A stretch of DNA of 45,962 bases from contig JBBQSD010000040.1 of assembly GCA_038214135.1 (NCBI GenBank), positions 1 through 45,962 on the forward strand. Direction: 5' to 3'. The position numbers and the translations under genes were made by a program. The stretch comes from JANLSE01 sp038214135. Its GTDB lineage: Bacteria > Chloroflexota > Chloroflexia > Chloroflexales > Roseiflexaceae. The notes below the pieces were generated by a model. That model did not search any database and was not told where the DNA came from. It saw nothing but the letters and a program-made list of their open reading frames with translations. Position 1 is the first letter of the stretch. Each line of letters opens with the position of its first letter. Positions 1 to 8,219 of the stretch are shown here, in pieces.

Positions 1-142
1 TGTCCATCAGAATCAGCGCTGGTCGCATTTCGTACATGTATGCCATGGCCTCATTGCCATCACGGGCGACATCCAGCCGATAGCCATGCGGCGGTAGTGC
101 ATCTTGGAGCAGTGCTGCATTACTCTGGCGATCCTCAACCAA
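1..142 (-). CDS. Response-regulator receiver domain (partial, runs off the window)
   Basis: Read leftward from a possible TTG start at 142, this frame begins LVEDRQSNAALLQDAL and reaches PALILMD at the window edge. The Glu-Asp pair after the first strand and the Asp ending the third strand are the acidic pocket and phospho-acceptor of a CheY-like receiver domain. It overlaps the last 8 bases of the PAS-GAF gene in another frame. It is either a separate translationally coupled gene with a TTG start, or the continuation of one hybrid sensor protein broken by a frameshift. Only about 47 residues are visible, so the output domain is unknown. Confidence 0.6.
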   Translation of the reverse strand, partial: MVEDRQSNAALLQDALPPHGYRLDVARDGNEAMAYMYEMRPALILMD

Positions 143-1325
143 GCCGCACCACCCGCTCGTGCTCGGCAGTCAGCGCTACTTCTGCTCGCATACGGGCAGC
201 CAATTCCTGCTGGAATGATTCGATCAGGCGGGCATTGTGTAGCGCAATCGAAAGCATATCACCAATCTCCTGTGCGATGGTTATATGCTCATCGGTAAAA
301 ACTCCTGGCAGAGTCGCTGCCAGATTGAGTGTCCCAATCAGATTCCATTCGATCAGCAGTGGGATACTAATCAGCGAATGAATCTGACTGGTAGCGATCA
401 CGGCAACAATCGCAGGGATAGGAGTAGCTTGTTCTGCATTCTGAAGATTGTGCTCAACCCATGGCATACCATGACGAAACCCAATTGGGAAATCATCGAG
501 TGGGAGAGGAAACTGCATACCAGTTGGCATTGATCTTGGCAGATCGCTTCTGACTGTCAGGAGTTGACCGCTAGCGGTAATGGGATCGTACAGCATCACA
601 CTGGCATATTGGCAGGGAATCAGGGTATCCATATTCGCCACCACCGCATTGGCGATTGTCGTTGGTGCATGCAGTTTCAGGATAGCCTGGTCGATCGCAC
701 GCATGGTCGCGAGTCGATCAGCGGTACGCCGCAGTAACTCCTGGGCGTACACACGCTCGGTGATATCAACACATGTGCTGATGAAGCAATCCTGGTTATC
801 AAGAACCAATGGTTCACAGGAGAATAGGATCGTTCGCAGCTCGCCCTGTTTGGTACGCAGGATGGCCTGCTGATTCTGTACCCTGCCTGTTGTACGCACC
901 TGCAACGCCATCTCGCTCATGACATCTCGATCCCCAAAGATCGCCAGGGTACGCCAGCTCAGGCCAACAATTTCATCACGGGTATAACCGATCAGGTGCA
1001 AAAGGCTCTCATTTAGATCCAGAAGGGCGAGATCGATATAGCGCACGATTGGGAGCACATCAGAAACACTCTGCCCAATCATTGCTGTCGCTGTCCAGCC
1101 ATAGATGTGTTCGGCAGCGTGGTTCCACTGTTGAATATGGCGGCTTGCATCGGTGACAATCACTGCATCGCTGATCGCATTGAACCAAATCGGAGGAGCC
1201 TGTAGCGCAAACTCAGCGCTGTGTGATGGCGCTTCGGCACATGCCGCCAATACAGCAATTTGTTCTTGCAGGCGCTGAATCTCAGCGCGTAATTGTTCGG
1301 GAGAATCGTCGGTTGGAGGAATCAT
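135..1325 (-). CDS. PAS-GAF sensor protein without kinase core
   Basis: A 396-residue soluble sensor protein. Residues about 8-30 look like a short coiled coil. About 45-92 read as the first half of a PAS domain, and about 95-190 as the rest of a second PAS plus PAC (LIGYTRDEIVG). About 205-380 form a GAF domain, followed by a helical linker (ELAARMRAEVALTAEHE). In related proteins that linker leads into a histidine-kinase domain, but here the protein stops and a receiver domain begins in another frame. I chose the ATG at 1325 because GAGG lies 7 bases upstream; the frame stays open to 1415 without a better site. Ligand unknown. It follows the large regulator with a 46-base gap and may be co-transcribed. 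Confidence 0.8.
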   Translation of the reverse strand: MIPPTDDSPEQLRAEIQRLQEQIAVLAACAEAPSHSAEFALQAPPIWFNAISDAVIVTDASRHIQQWNHAAEHIYGWTATAMIGQSVSDVLPIVRYIDLALLDLNESLLHLIGYTRDEIVGLSWRTLAIFGDRDVMSEMALQVRTTGRVQNQQAILRTKQGELRTILFSCEPLVLDNQDCFISTCVDITERVYAQELLRRTADRLATMRAIDQAILKLHAPTTIANAVVANMDTLIPCQYASVMLYDPITASGQLLTVRSDLPRSMPTGMQFPLPLDDFPIGFRHGMPWVEHNLQNAEQATPIPAIVAVIATSQIHSLISIPLLIEWNLIGTLNLAATLPGVFTDEHITIAQEIGDMLSIALHNARLIESFQQELAARMRAEVALTAEHERVVRLG

Positions 1326-1371
1326 CCTGCCTCGATGCGTGTAGATAACGAGAGATATGTCATCATCATAA

Positions 1372-4203
1372 TTATCGTATTGGAAACGAAGATGGGATAT
1401 CAAAGGCTTCTGCAACAGCCTGTTCCAAACTCAGGCTTCGCCCTGCCTCCCATGCAACTGCGCCATCGTTGATGGCGAGTGCGGCTTGAGCCACATTCAC
1501 AACTGCTGTCACCCGATCACGTTCATCTGGATAATAGAACGGGATAATGAGTGTGGCCCGTAACGCTGCTGCGGCTCCGCACAGCCGCATGGCTTGTTCG
1601 TACGCCTGATGAAGGGCTGCAAGAGCAGCGCCACACTCGATCAGCAACACAAAGTTGGCGACATCACGATAGGGTGAAAGAACAGCGAAGAGGTGTGTTG
1701 GGCCATATGGATCGCGCTTCTCTCGAAACACCTCGAGTGCAGATCGAAAATAGGCCAATGCCTCAGCATTGTTTGCTTGCGCCATGCTCATCCATGCAAG
1801 ATGGATATGCGACCATGCCACGCCACGCTGCGCACCGCTCATCCGTAGCAAGGCGATGCGTTCTGCCTGATAGTTCTGAGCCGCACTGAAATCGTTGAGC
1901 ATGGCTGCAACATGGGCATAGGCATCAAGCACATGCGGCAGATGCCATGGATCGTCCAATGCTCGCAGTTGGTGAAGACTCGACTCAAGCATTTGCTTTG
2001 CACGGGCTGGATCACCCTGCCAGAGTATTGCAATCCCAAGCCAGAGCGCACAATCGGCAATGCCTTGCGGGTTGCCCATTGCTTGCTCAAGTGAAAGCCG
2101 TTCACTACTGATTCTCGCCGCCTCTGCATACTTCCCCTGATGAAACGTCAGCCAGCCCAAATAGAACAGGGCCACGGCAATGCCAAGCTGAACGCCCAAC
2201 CCCTGCTGGATGTGCAGTGCTTCAGTCATCAGTGCATGAGCACTTGGGTAATCCCCATATAATGCTGCAAGGCGACCTTGAGCACTAAGCGTTTCTGCGA
2301 TCCCTGATTTATCGCCAAGCATACGCCGCAATGCTAGGCTCTCGGCAAGATGGGCCTCCGTTTGTGGGCGATCAATCTGCTCCATGGATACGGCAATATG
2401 TGCCAGGCCAGCCAGCACCCTTGCAACACCATGGTGATCCTGGAGTTCCCGATAGAGCGCCAGGCTTGCCTCACACAGCGCACGTGCGTGGATTGGATCG
2501 CGGAAGAGCTCCCAGGAAAGGCTGCCGATCAATGTAAAAATACTCGCTCGAAGCGTCGGCGGCAACTCATCGGCATGATCAAGGATATCATCGAGCCATG
2601 GCAATGCGACAGGCATGCGGCTGAACCAGAATGGAGACAATCGGATAATAGCATCGGTTGCAGCCTCGATCATCTGATGTTCGAGTGCCCATGCCAGCGC
2701 GGCCCGCAAACTATCGAGATCCTCGTGTACAGAAACGAAGGCGTTCACATCCCCATGATCATAGCGCTCACGCGCCTGCGCAGCCAGCGCGAAATACGCC
2801 AGCGCATGGCGACGATGCACGAGTTCTGCTTCGCCGCGCAGTTCAAGCTGTTCCCGTGCAAACTCACGCACCGTTTCAAGCAATGTAAACCGTGGGCGCA
2901 CGCTCTCGTTTTGTACCCGTTGAACAAGGTTATGCTCAACGAGCCGGGCCAGAAGCGGCATAATCGCTGCCTGATCGATCTGTCCCTCGCGGCCCGGTTC
3001 ATCGGTACAGATCAACTCTGCGACATCGAGTGTCCAGCTGGAATCAAATATTGCCAGCCTGCTGAGGAGAGTTTGCGCAGGCGGTTGCAGTAAATTGTAG
3101 CTCCAGGCGAGCGCTGCATACATCGTTTGTTGACGCGGCGGGAGTTTGTTGGTTTTCTCCTCCAGGAACCGCAGGATTCTATGCCCTTGCAACTGTGCCA
3201 GAAGCTGTTTTGGCGTAAACAGCCGTATCCATGCCGCAGCCAATTCTATCGCCAATGGCAATCCATCCAGCCGCCAGCAGATTCCGGCAACTTCTGCCTG
3301 GTTTGCCGGAGTTACCTCAAAGTGTGGATGGATATCCTGCACGCGCATTGCGAACAGCACCATTGCATCAGATTGTTGTACCGCCGCCATTGATGATGGC
3401 AGAATCTGGAGATTTGGCAATGAGAGCGGCAGGACGGGGTATTCCTGCTCACCAGACACATCAAGCGGTACACGGCTGGTCACCAATAGCACAAGCCCGG
3501 GCGCATAGCGCAGCCAGGTACTAATTGGCCTGGCGGCATCGGGCACTTGTTCAAGATTATCCAGAACGACCAGAAGGTGTTTATCGTGCAACCAGGCTCG
3601 CAGGCGCTCATGGACGCTTTGCTCTGGCAGTGCAGCGATTCCGAGCATCTCGGCAACACGGTTCGTAAGCTGGAGTGTGTCACGAACCGATGAACAATCG
3701 GCGAACCACACATCATCGGCATAATCGGATGCAAGGAGCGATGCGATTTGTAAAGCTAGGCGCGTTTTCCCAACTCCGCCAGGGCCGGTGAGCGTGACCA
3801 AGCGCTTGCCACTACGTAGAAGCGAGATCAGTTCATCAATCTCGTGCCGACGCCCAACCAGGTTCGTGAGTGGCAGCGGCAGATTGCTGGTTTGCACATG
3901 TGCAGACGCAGAAGGGGGCATAAGAGTTCTGGGCGCAAACGGTGGCAGTGCCGATGACACAAGCTGCGGTAGGGCGAGCCTGGCACGTACACTGCGAATA
4001 AAGGCCGCTCGCTCAGCTACCGGCACTCCCAATGCCTCGGCAAGCCGGGTAGCAATTTGCTGTGATGGCCGCCGAACGCCAGCTTCGATCTTGCGGATCG
4101 TATCAACAGCACAGCCCACTCGGAACGCAAGTTGCTGCTGAGTCATATCTAGCGCTTTGCGACGCCGCTGAATCCAGGGTCCGAGTGAGTCCTCGATTGC
4201 CAC
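1372..4203 (-). CDS. XRE-type HTH / NB-ARC ATPase / TPR transcriptional regulator
   Basis: A large STAND-type signalling ATPase. An N-terminal XRE helix-turn-helix (MTQQQLAFRVG...IRKIEAG) covers about residues 10-75 and probably binds DNA. An NB-ARC ATPase follows, with Walker A GPGGVGKT at about 140-147 and Walker B LLVVLD at about 210-215. From about residue 430 to the end are TPR-like helical repeats for protein interaction. The family couples ATP binding to transcriptional switching; the target is unknown. The frame is open from a GTG at 4218, but the GTG at 4203 has GGAGG 6 bases upstream and is the better start (943 aa). The downstream PAS-GAF protein could be a functional partner. Confidence 0.88.
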   Translation of the reverse strand: MAIEDSLGPWIQRRRKALDMTQQQLAFRVGCAVDTIRKIEAGVRRPSQQIATRLAEALGVPVAERAAFIRSVRARLALPQLVSSALPPFAPRTLMPPSASAHVQTSNLPLPLTNLVGRRHEIDELISLLRSGKRLVTLTGPGGVGKTRLALQIASLLASDYADDVWFADCSSVRDTLQLTNRVAEMLGIAALPEQSVHERLRAWLHDKHLLVVLDNLEQVPDAARPISTWLRYAPGLVLLVTSRVPLDVSGEQEYPVLPLSLPNLQILPSSMAAVQQSDAMVLFAMRVQDIHPHFEVTPANQAEVAGICWRLDGLPLAIELAAAWIRLFTPKQLLAQLQGHRILRFLEEKTNKLPPRQQTMYAALAWSYNLLQPPAQTLLSRLAIFDSSWTLDVAELICTDEPGREGQIDQAAIMPLLARLVEHNLVQRVQNESVRPRFTLLETVREFAREQLELRGEAELVHRRHALAYFALAAQARERYDHGDVNAFVSVHEDLDSLRAALAWALEHQMIEAATDAIIRLSPFWFSRMPVALPWLDDILDHADELPPTLRASIFTLIGSLSWELFRDPIHARALCEASLALYRELQDHHGVARVLAGLAHIAVSMEQIDRPQTEAHLAESLALRRMLGDKSGIAETLSAQGRLAALYGDYPSAHALMTEALHIQQGLGVQLGIAVALFYLGWLTFHQGKYAEAARISSERLSLEQAMGNPQGIADCALWLGIAILWQGDPARAKQMLESSLHQLRALDDPWHLPHVLDAYAHVAAMLNDFSAAQNYQAERIALLRMSGAQRGVAWSHIHLAWMSMAQANNAEALAYFRSALEVFREKRDPYGPTHLFAVLSPYRDVANFVLLIECGAALAALHQAYEQAMRLCGAAAALRATLIIPFYYPDERDRVTAVVNVAQAALAINDGAVAWEAGRSLSLEQAVAEAFDIPSSFPIR

Positions 4204-4615
4204 AGCTTCCTCCGCCACGCTGCCGTGGAATAAATCCTACGCTCGTTAAGCCTGGTATTTGTCCTACCGTTTGGCCCGCTTATTGTACCGCATATGATGA
4301 CCACAGCGTCGCTTTCCTGTGGTGTAATACAAGACAGCATATAGAGTACATGTTATGGTACGTATCGCGAAGATCAGCGGTATTGTTCCTCGCCGTGCAA
4401 ATGCTTGTACCTCTGCCAATACGGCAGGGGCAGTTTGGTATAGATCAATCAATTTGCACTTCGCTCTCATTCATGCTGCAAGAAGCAAGCACCCTCCCCT
4501 CCTTAGATATATACACATGGCGCGCAACTCTACTACAAAAACGGTACCAATGAGCATTGAGACGGTAGTATCGTCCACGTATGCAATGCCGCGTGACCAT
4601 AGAAGGGGTATTGGG
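4204..4615. other. Intergenic region between divergent genes
   Basis: About 400 bases separate the large regulator (leftward) from the next rightward gene. Open frames cross it on both strands, but none shows protein-like composition or a convincing ribosome binding site. Promoters for both flanking genes must lie here; I could not pick out a good -35/-10 pair. I see no repeat or RNA gene. Confidence 0.4.
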
Positions 4616-5125
4616 ATGACACCAATGCAAAATCGATTCAACGCAAGCAGGCAGATCTACGAGTCGGTTGAGAGTGCAATATTAGAGGCAATTAGCCCGC
4701 CGGTGTTAGGCATCAGTGTGCTTATCGAGCAAGCCAATAATGTTGTCATCTCCATATTTGTGCAGGGTGTCCTACCAGAAGCAGAACGCCGCTTTCTTGG
4801 AGTTGTCGCGTGTGAGATCCTGCTTAGTTTACGATGGATTGACGGCGTCGAGATCCAGGTTCTTGATAATGCGATCCAGCCACTCAAGGCAATCGGGAGT
4901 TGGTTGTTCATTCGCAAGGGCATCCAGGCGGATCATACCACTCCAGAACCCAATGCTAACACGAGCATACCCCCAATACAACCAACCAATACTCCACTAG
5001 CTGCAGGTTCTATGTTGGGAAAGCAAAATGACAGCGGAACTGATCGTGTACGCCTGCCCGAGCGGCCCGCTTGCCAAACAAATCGACGCATACTTCGCCG
5101 TCGTACGCTCGAACTGCGGCCCTAA
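4616..5125 (+). CDS. Hypothetical protein, doubtful 3' end
   Basis: A frame of up to 169 residues. The middle (YESVESAILEAISPPVLGISV through about residue 105) has the alternating hydrophobic pattern of a real alpha/beta protein, and AAGGGG lies about 10 bases upstream of the ATG at 4616. An in-frame ATG at 4550 is also possible. The last 30 or so residues are rich in Arg and Pro and overlap the start of the 2H-type gene, whose frame is clearly the coding one there. The 98-base overlap is unusual, so the true 3' end may be lost to a frameshift. I do not recognise the family. It probably shares a transcript with the next gene. Confidence 0.4.
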   Translation: MTPMQNRFNASRQIYESVESAILEAISPPVLGISVLIEQANNVVISIFVQGVLPEAERRFLGVVACEILLSLRWIDGVEIQVLDNAIQPLKAIGSWLFIRKGIQADHTTPEPNANTSIPPIQPTNTPLAAGSMLGKQNDSGTDRVRLPERPACQTNRRILRRRTLELRP

Positions 5126-5567
5126 TGCTGCCCATGCCTATATGGCACATTGTACGCTGACAGGATTCTTTCATGATCGAGCAGAGACGATTGGATGGTA
5201 TGCCGAGCATCTAGCGGCTGCGCTGCGCGAACACACTGCTACACGCCCAACGCATCCAATTCAGGTAACAGAGACTCAGTTCACCAACGATTTTCATGGC
5301 CTGTTGCTTGACTCGCCCTGGGTTAAGCAACTCAGCGCCGATTTCGCCACTCGCGCAGCCGCCTCAGCAACGCGCAGTGATACAATACGACTGAAGGGCT
5401 GGCTACATCTCAGCCTGGCCTATGGATTCGCCCCCGAGCAGCATGAACGCCTGGTTGCACTGGCCCAGGAACTGATCGATCCATACGCGCCCACTGATTG
5501 GGAGCTACGGCTGTATGAGCGCCAACATGATATGAACTGGACGCTACATGCGGCATGGGCGCTGTGA
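5028..5567 (+). CDS. 2H phosphoesterase-like protein
   Basis: A soluble protein of 179 residues with two H-x-[ST]-h motifs 86 residues apart: HCTL at 41-44 and HLSL at 127-130. This is the signature of the 2H phosphoesterase superfamily (LigT and cyclic phosphodiesterase type), whose two histidines act on 2',3'-cyclic phosphates or related RNA and nucleotide ends. Length and motif spacing fit the superfamily. Subfamily and substrate cannot be read from the sequence. GGGAAAG lies just upstream of the ATG. It overlaps the doubtful upstream frame and converges on the mutarotase gene. Confidence 0.72.
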   Translation: MTAELIVYACPSGPLAKQIDAYFAVVRSNCGPNAAHAYMAHCTLTGFFHDRAETIGWYAEHLAAALREHTATRPTHPIQVTETQFTNDFHGLLLDSPWVKQLSADFATRAAASATRSDTIRLKGWLHLSLAYGFAPEQHERLVALAQELIDPYAPTDWELRLYERQHDMNWTLHAAWAL

Positions 5568-5655
5568 GAACCAAGTATTCAGGAGTCAGGAGCCGCTATG
5601 GCATTAATTGTTCACCAACAACCTGTACGGGCGGTTCGCGAACCGCCCGTACTCC

Positions 5656-6543
5656 CTACTCCACAGAAATCGTCGTCCGTAGTGTATGCATGACGCCTGG
5701 TGGCAGGAATGCCAGATCATCATCGGCATTGGCTGTCTCCACACAGACCATCTCTTGATATTCATCGGCGGCAAAATCGGCCATACGGCTGGCCTTCTCG
5801 ATCCATGGGTTCCAGACAACCGTCGTGCGGCTACCGGCCTTTGCAATCACAATCCGCCGGTTCAGGGTTGAATCTACAATTGTGCAGTTAGCCGTTGTAT
5901 CGCGGTAGACCCGATCAACCTCATGTGTGATTGTCACCGATCCCTCTTGAATATGTTCACCACCAGCAACTTTATCCAGATAGCGTGTTCGTGCAAGCCC
6001 TTCAATTGCAATCTGGGTCACATTGGACACAGCGAAATAGCTATGCAGCGCGCCACCACAGCTAAACGAGCTATCACCCCGATTGCGTGCCGTGAGAACG
6101 ACATCTAATTGCGTGCCGACTGTCGCTATCAATTCAAGATCGAAGGCATGCGGCCAGATCGGCAATGTTGCCGCACTATCGGTGAGGCCAAGCCGAACCC
6201 ACACCGCATCACCAGCCATGCCTGTTGCACGAAGTTCCCATAGTGCCGTTCGCACAAAGCCATGCTGCGGCTTGGATGGATCATCGGGATGGGGGCCAAA
6301 CCAGGGCCAACAAATAGGAATACCGCCGCGAATAGGCTTCCCCAATGCATAGATCGCCTGACGGCTGGCCCATAGCACGGGTGGCGCACCAAGATGACCA
6401 TAGCGCACAAGATGGCCACCCTGGAGTGCAATCTCCGCTTGTGCTCCTTGTGCCTCGATATTGATGTGTGGGAGTCCACTCGGCCCTGGCGCAATATGCA
6501 GCTTGCCCGCAATGGCATAGCGTTCATTCAGTTCATTGATCAT
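5656..6543 (-). CDS. D-hexose-6-phosphate mutarotase (YeaD type)
   Basis: A 295-residue beta-sandwich epimerase of the aldose 1-epimerase/YeaD family, expected to interconvert alpha and beta anomers of hexose 6-phosphates. Family landmarks are the PIRGGIPICWPWFGPH loop near residue 75, the catalytic-type histidine and arginine in QHGFVRT, the second histidine in GGALHSYF, and the glutamate in EMVCVETAN near the C terminus. Length is normal. GGAGGG lies 4 bases before the ATG at 6543. It is transcribed away from the acetyltransferase gene, with a 95-base shared promoter region. Confidence 0.88.
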   Translation of the reverse strand: MINELNERYAIAGKLHIAPGPSGLPHINIEAQGAQAEIALQGGHLVRYGHLGAPPVLWASRQAIYALGKPIRGGIPICWPWFGPHPDDPSKPQHGFVRTALWELRATGMAGDAVWVRLGLTDSAATLPIWPHAFDLELIATVGTQLDVVLTARNRGDSSFSCGGALHSYFAVSNVTQIAIEGLARTRYLDKVAGGEHIQEGSVTITHEVDRVYRDTTANCTIVDSTLNRRIVIAKAGSRTTVVWNPWIEKASRMADFAADEYQEMVCVETANADDDLAFLPPGVMHTLRTTISVE

Positions 6544-6638
6544 CGATCCCTCCCAGGAATGCTGGCCTTCGCGATGCGAGAATATGTGTCGGCTGCATTG
6601 TACCGCGAAATTCGCATCATTCTAATAGGAGCATTTGT

Positions 6639-7097
6639 ATGGATATTCGCCCGGTGCAGGCATCCGCTGCTGCCGAATGGCTGCGGATGCGGATGGCGCT
6701 CTGGCCAGATTCCACTGCGGAGAAGGAAGCGAGCGAAATCGAGCATTTTCTCGCTATTCCACCACTGCCTATACTGCCAATGCTTCACGCAGCCTATGTC
6801 TGCTCACGGGCTGATGGCAGCCTGTGCGGTTTAGCTGAAGTGAGCATCCAACCGAACGCCATTGGTTGCACAACCAGCGATGTCGGCTATCTCGAAGCGT
6901 GGTACGTCGATCCCGATGTGCGGCAGCAGGGCATTGGTCGGCGCCTCGCTGAAATCGCAGAGGCGTGGACACGGGCGCAGGGATGCCAGGAGATGGCCTC
7001 CGATACCGATGCCACCTACCCACTCAGCCCACACGCCCACGCGCAGCTTGGATATGAAGAAACCAGCACCCCGATGCACTATCGGAAGTGGCTCTAG
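6639..7097 (+). CDS. Aminoglycoside 6'-N-acetyltransferase-like GNAT protein
   Basis: A 152-residue GNAT acetyltransferase. Its motifs match the chromosomal AAC(6')-I group: W-x-x-x-R-x-x-LWP at the N terminus, EAWYVDPDVRQQGIG with the acetyl-CoA pyrophosphate loop at about 95-100, EMASD at 118-122, and LGYEET near residue 140 followed by a tyrosine close to the C terminus. Family members transfer acetyl from acetyl-CoA to the 6'-amino group of aminoglycosides; the natural substrate of chromosomal copies is often unknown. AGGAG lies 8-9 bases before the ATG. The stop codon sits at the first base pairs of a palindromic repeat element. Confidence 0.82.
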   Translation: MDIRPVQASAAAEWLRMRMALWPDSTAEKEASEIEHFLAIPPLPILPMLHAAYVCSRADGSLCGLAEVSIQPNAIGCTTSDVGYLEAWYVDPDVRQQGIGRRLAEIAEAWTRAQGCQEMASDTDATYPLSPHAHAQLGYEETSTPMHYRKWL

Positions 7098-7209
7098 TAG
7101 TCCGTCATAGGTGATCTGAACAATCGTACGGGCGCGATATATCGCGCCCCATGCGCCATGCTCAATCATCACATCAGCCATGACAGACTACTAGTAGTCT
7201 GTCATGGCT
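7096..7209. repeat. Palindromic MITE-like element between convergent genes
   Basis: Three copies of a 15-17 base unit (AGTAGTCYGTCAT...) lie at 7096, inverted at 7176-7192, and direct again at 7193-7209. The last two form a perfect 34-base palindrome (7176-7209). Units 1 and 2 are terminal inverted repeats of a roughly 97-base element whose centre holds another perfect palindrome, GGGCGCGATA/TATCGCGCCC (7130-7149). The stop codons of both flanking convergent genes fall inside the repeat, so it may also act as a bidirectional terminator. No transposase is encoded. Confidence 0.75.
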
Positions 7210-7651
7210 CGGGTGCAGGATACATCTGGCGGAAGGTAAACGCAGCCTGTGTCGGGCCATGCTGTTTGAGTAATTCGAGGCGTGTGAGCGCTTCTTGTAC
7301 TGATGGGTGATGATCAGCCTCTACCCACCACAGCACCATATATGCATCGGCCATGCGCTCGAACCATTCTCGCCGCCGTCGCATGAACCCACCATGCCCT
7401 GACGCATAGACATAGTGATGCAGTGAATCGACATCCTGCCAGACTGACATGTTGATGATGATATCCTCGCCTAATGGGCGCAGCGCTGTTGCATTACCTT
7501 CGTCCGTTGTCAAACGCCAGATGAAGCCAGGTGAGGCATCGGCGAGAGCATTGATCTGATCGAGATTTTCCACGAAATCTCTCAGCATCGGCGAATTGAG
7601 TGGTGCTTTGAGCGCACCGATATTGAGTTGTGCCAGATGATAGTGTGACAT
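7202..7651 (-). CDS. DUF3291 domain protein
   Basis: A 149-residue protein starting MSHYHLAQLNIGALKAPLNS and containing SPGFIWRL, a central NMSVWQDVDSLHHYVY, and HHPSVQEALTRLELL near the end. These are characteristic of DUF3291, a small ferredoxin-like-fold family of unknown function distantly resembling antibiotic-biosynthesis monooxygenases. An in-frame ATG lies 18 bases upstream; neither start has a strong ribosome site, and I chose the one that begins the conserved domain. The stop codon is inside the palindromic repeat. Confidence 0.8.
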   Translation of the reverse strand: MSHYHLAQLNIGALKAPLNSPMLRDFVENLDQINALADASPGFIWRLTTDEGNATALRPLGEDIIINMSVWQDVDSLHHYVYASGHGGFMRRRREWFERMADAYMVLWWVEADHHPSVQEALTRLELLKQHGPTQAAFTFRQMYPAPEP

Positions 7652-7731
7652 ACGGAATCCGCTGATCATTATTCAATCTGTGATAGCTTGGCTCGCATTT
7701 GGTGGCAACAATTCTACCATTTAAATTGTCG

Positions 7732-7944
7732 CTAGTCGGCCACTTCCGTCCAACTCTGCCGAATATCCTCGAACAACCGTCCATAGCGACCAAGACGCTC
7801 AACCACTTCCGCAATCGCCTGCATATCCTTTTTGCGCCCAGCATCCTTGAGATCACGCTGGAGCTGCGCCAGAATCTGGTGTGCGTCAGCAAACTTCTGC
7901 TCAACCTCAAGCAGTTGGTCGGTCCATTCATCCATTGATTCCAT
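7732..7944 (-). CDS. Small coiled-coil protein, unknown function
   Basis: A 70-residue, highly charged, helical protein (MESMDEWTDQLLEVEQKF...) with a heptad-like pattern over most of its length, and no cysteines or membrane segment. The start at 7944 is chosen because GAGGAG lies 6 bases upstream; the frame also has an ATG 24 bases earlier. It is isolated between DUF3291 and a repeat array. I do not recognise a family. Confidence 0.6.
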   Translation of the reverse strand: MESMDEWTDQLLEVEQKFADAHQILAQLQRDLKDAGRKKDMQAIAEVVERLGRYGRLFEDIRQSWTEVAD

Positions 7945-8031
7945 ATGTATCTCCTCATTGATATTCATGCATAGCCATTGATCCTGGCATCATGATACCA
8001 GAATATTAGAACATATGCACGAATATTCTAT

Positions 8032-8219
8032 GAGAACCACGGAACCGAGAACCAAGAACCGAGAATTCAGGAGACAGGCGTCAGGAGTCAGAATACCGGA
8101 ACGCGAACCAAGAACCAAGAACCAAGAGCTATGGGCCAAGTTTTTTGCTAAGGCCGTCGGAGGAATCTCTTCTGACTTCTGACTCCTGACTTCTGACTCC
8201 TGACTTCTGACTCCTGACG
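8032..8219. repeat. Heptanucleotide repeat cluster downstream of phnM
   Basis: Two arrays sit here. From 8032 the unit is close to AACCAAG (agaaccaagaacc and similar), broken by one patch of the GGAGTCA unit. From 8168 to 8217 the complementary unit TGACTYC repeats about seven times and abuts the phnM stop codon. The 7-base periodicity is clear by eye and the copies vary by one base. Confidence 0.85.

Noticed and set aside
2350..3093. A 247-codon rightward frame inside the large regulator gene
   Set aside because: Antisense to conserved NB-ARC/TPR sequence, with no ribosome site and no recognisable motif.
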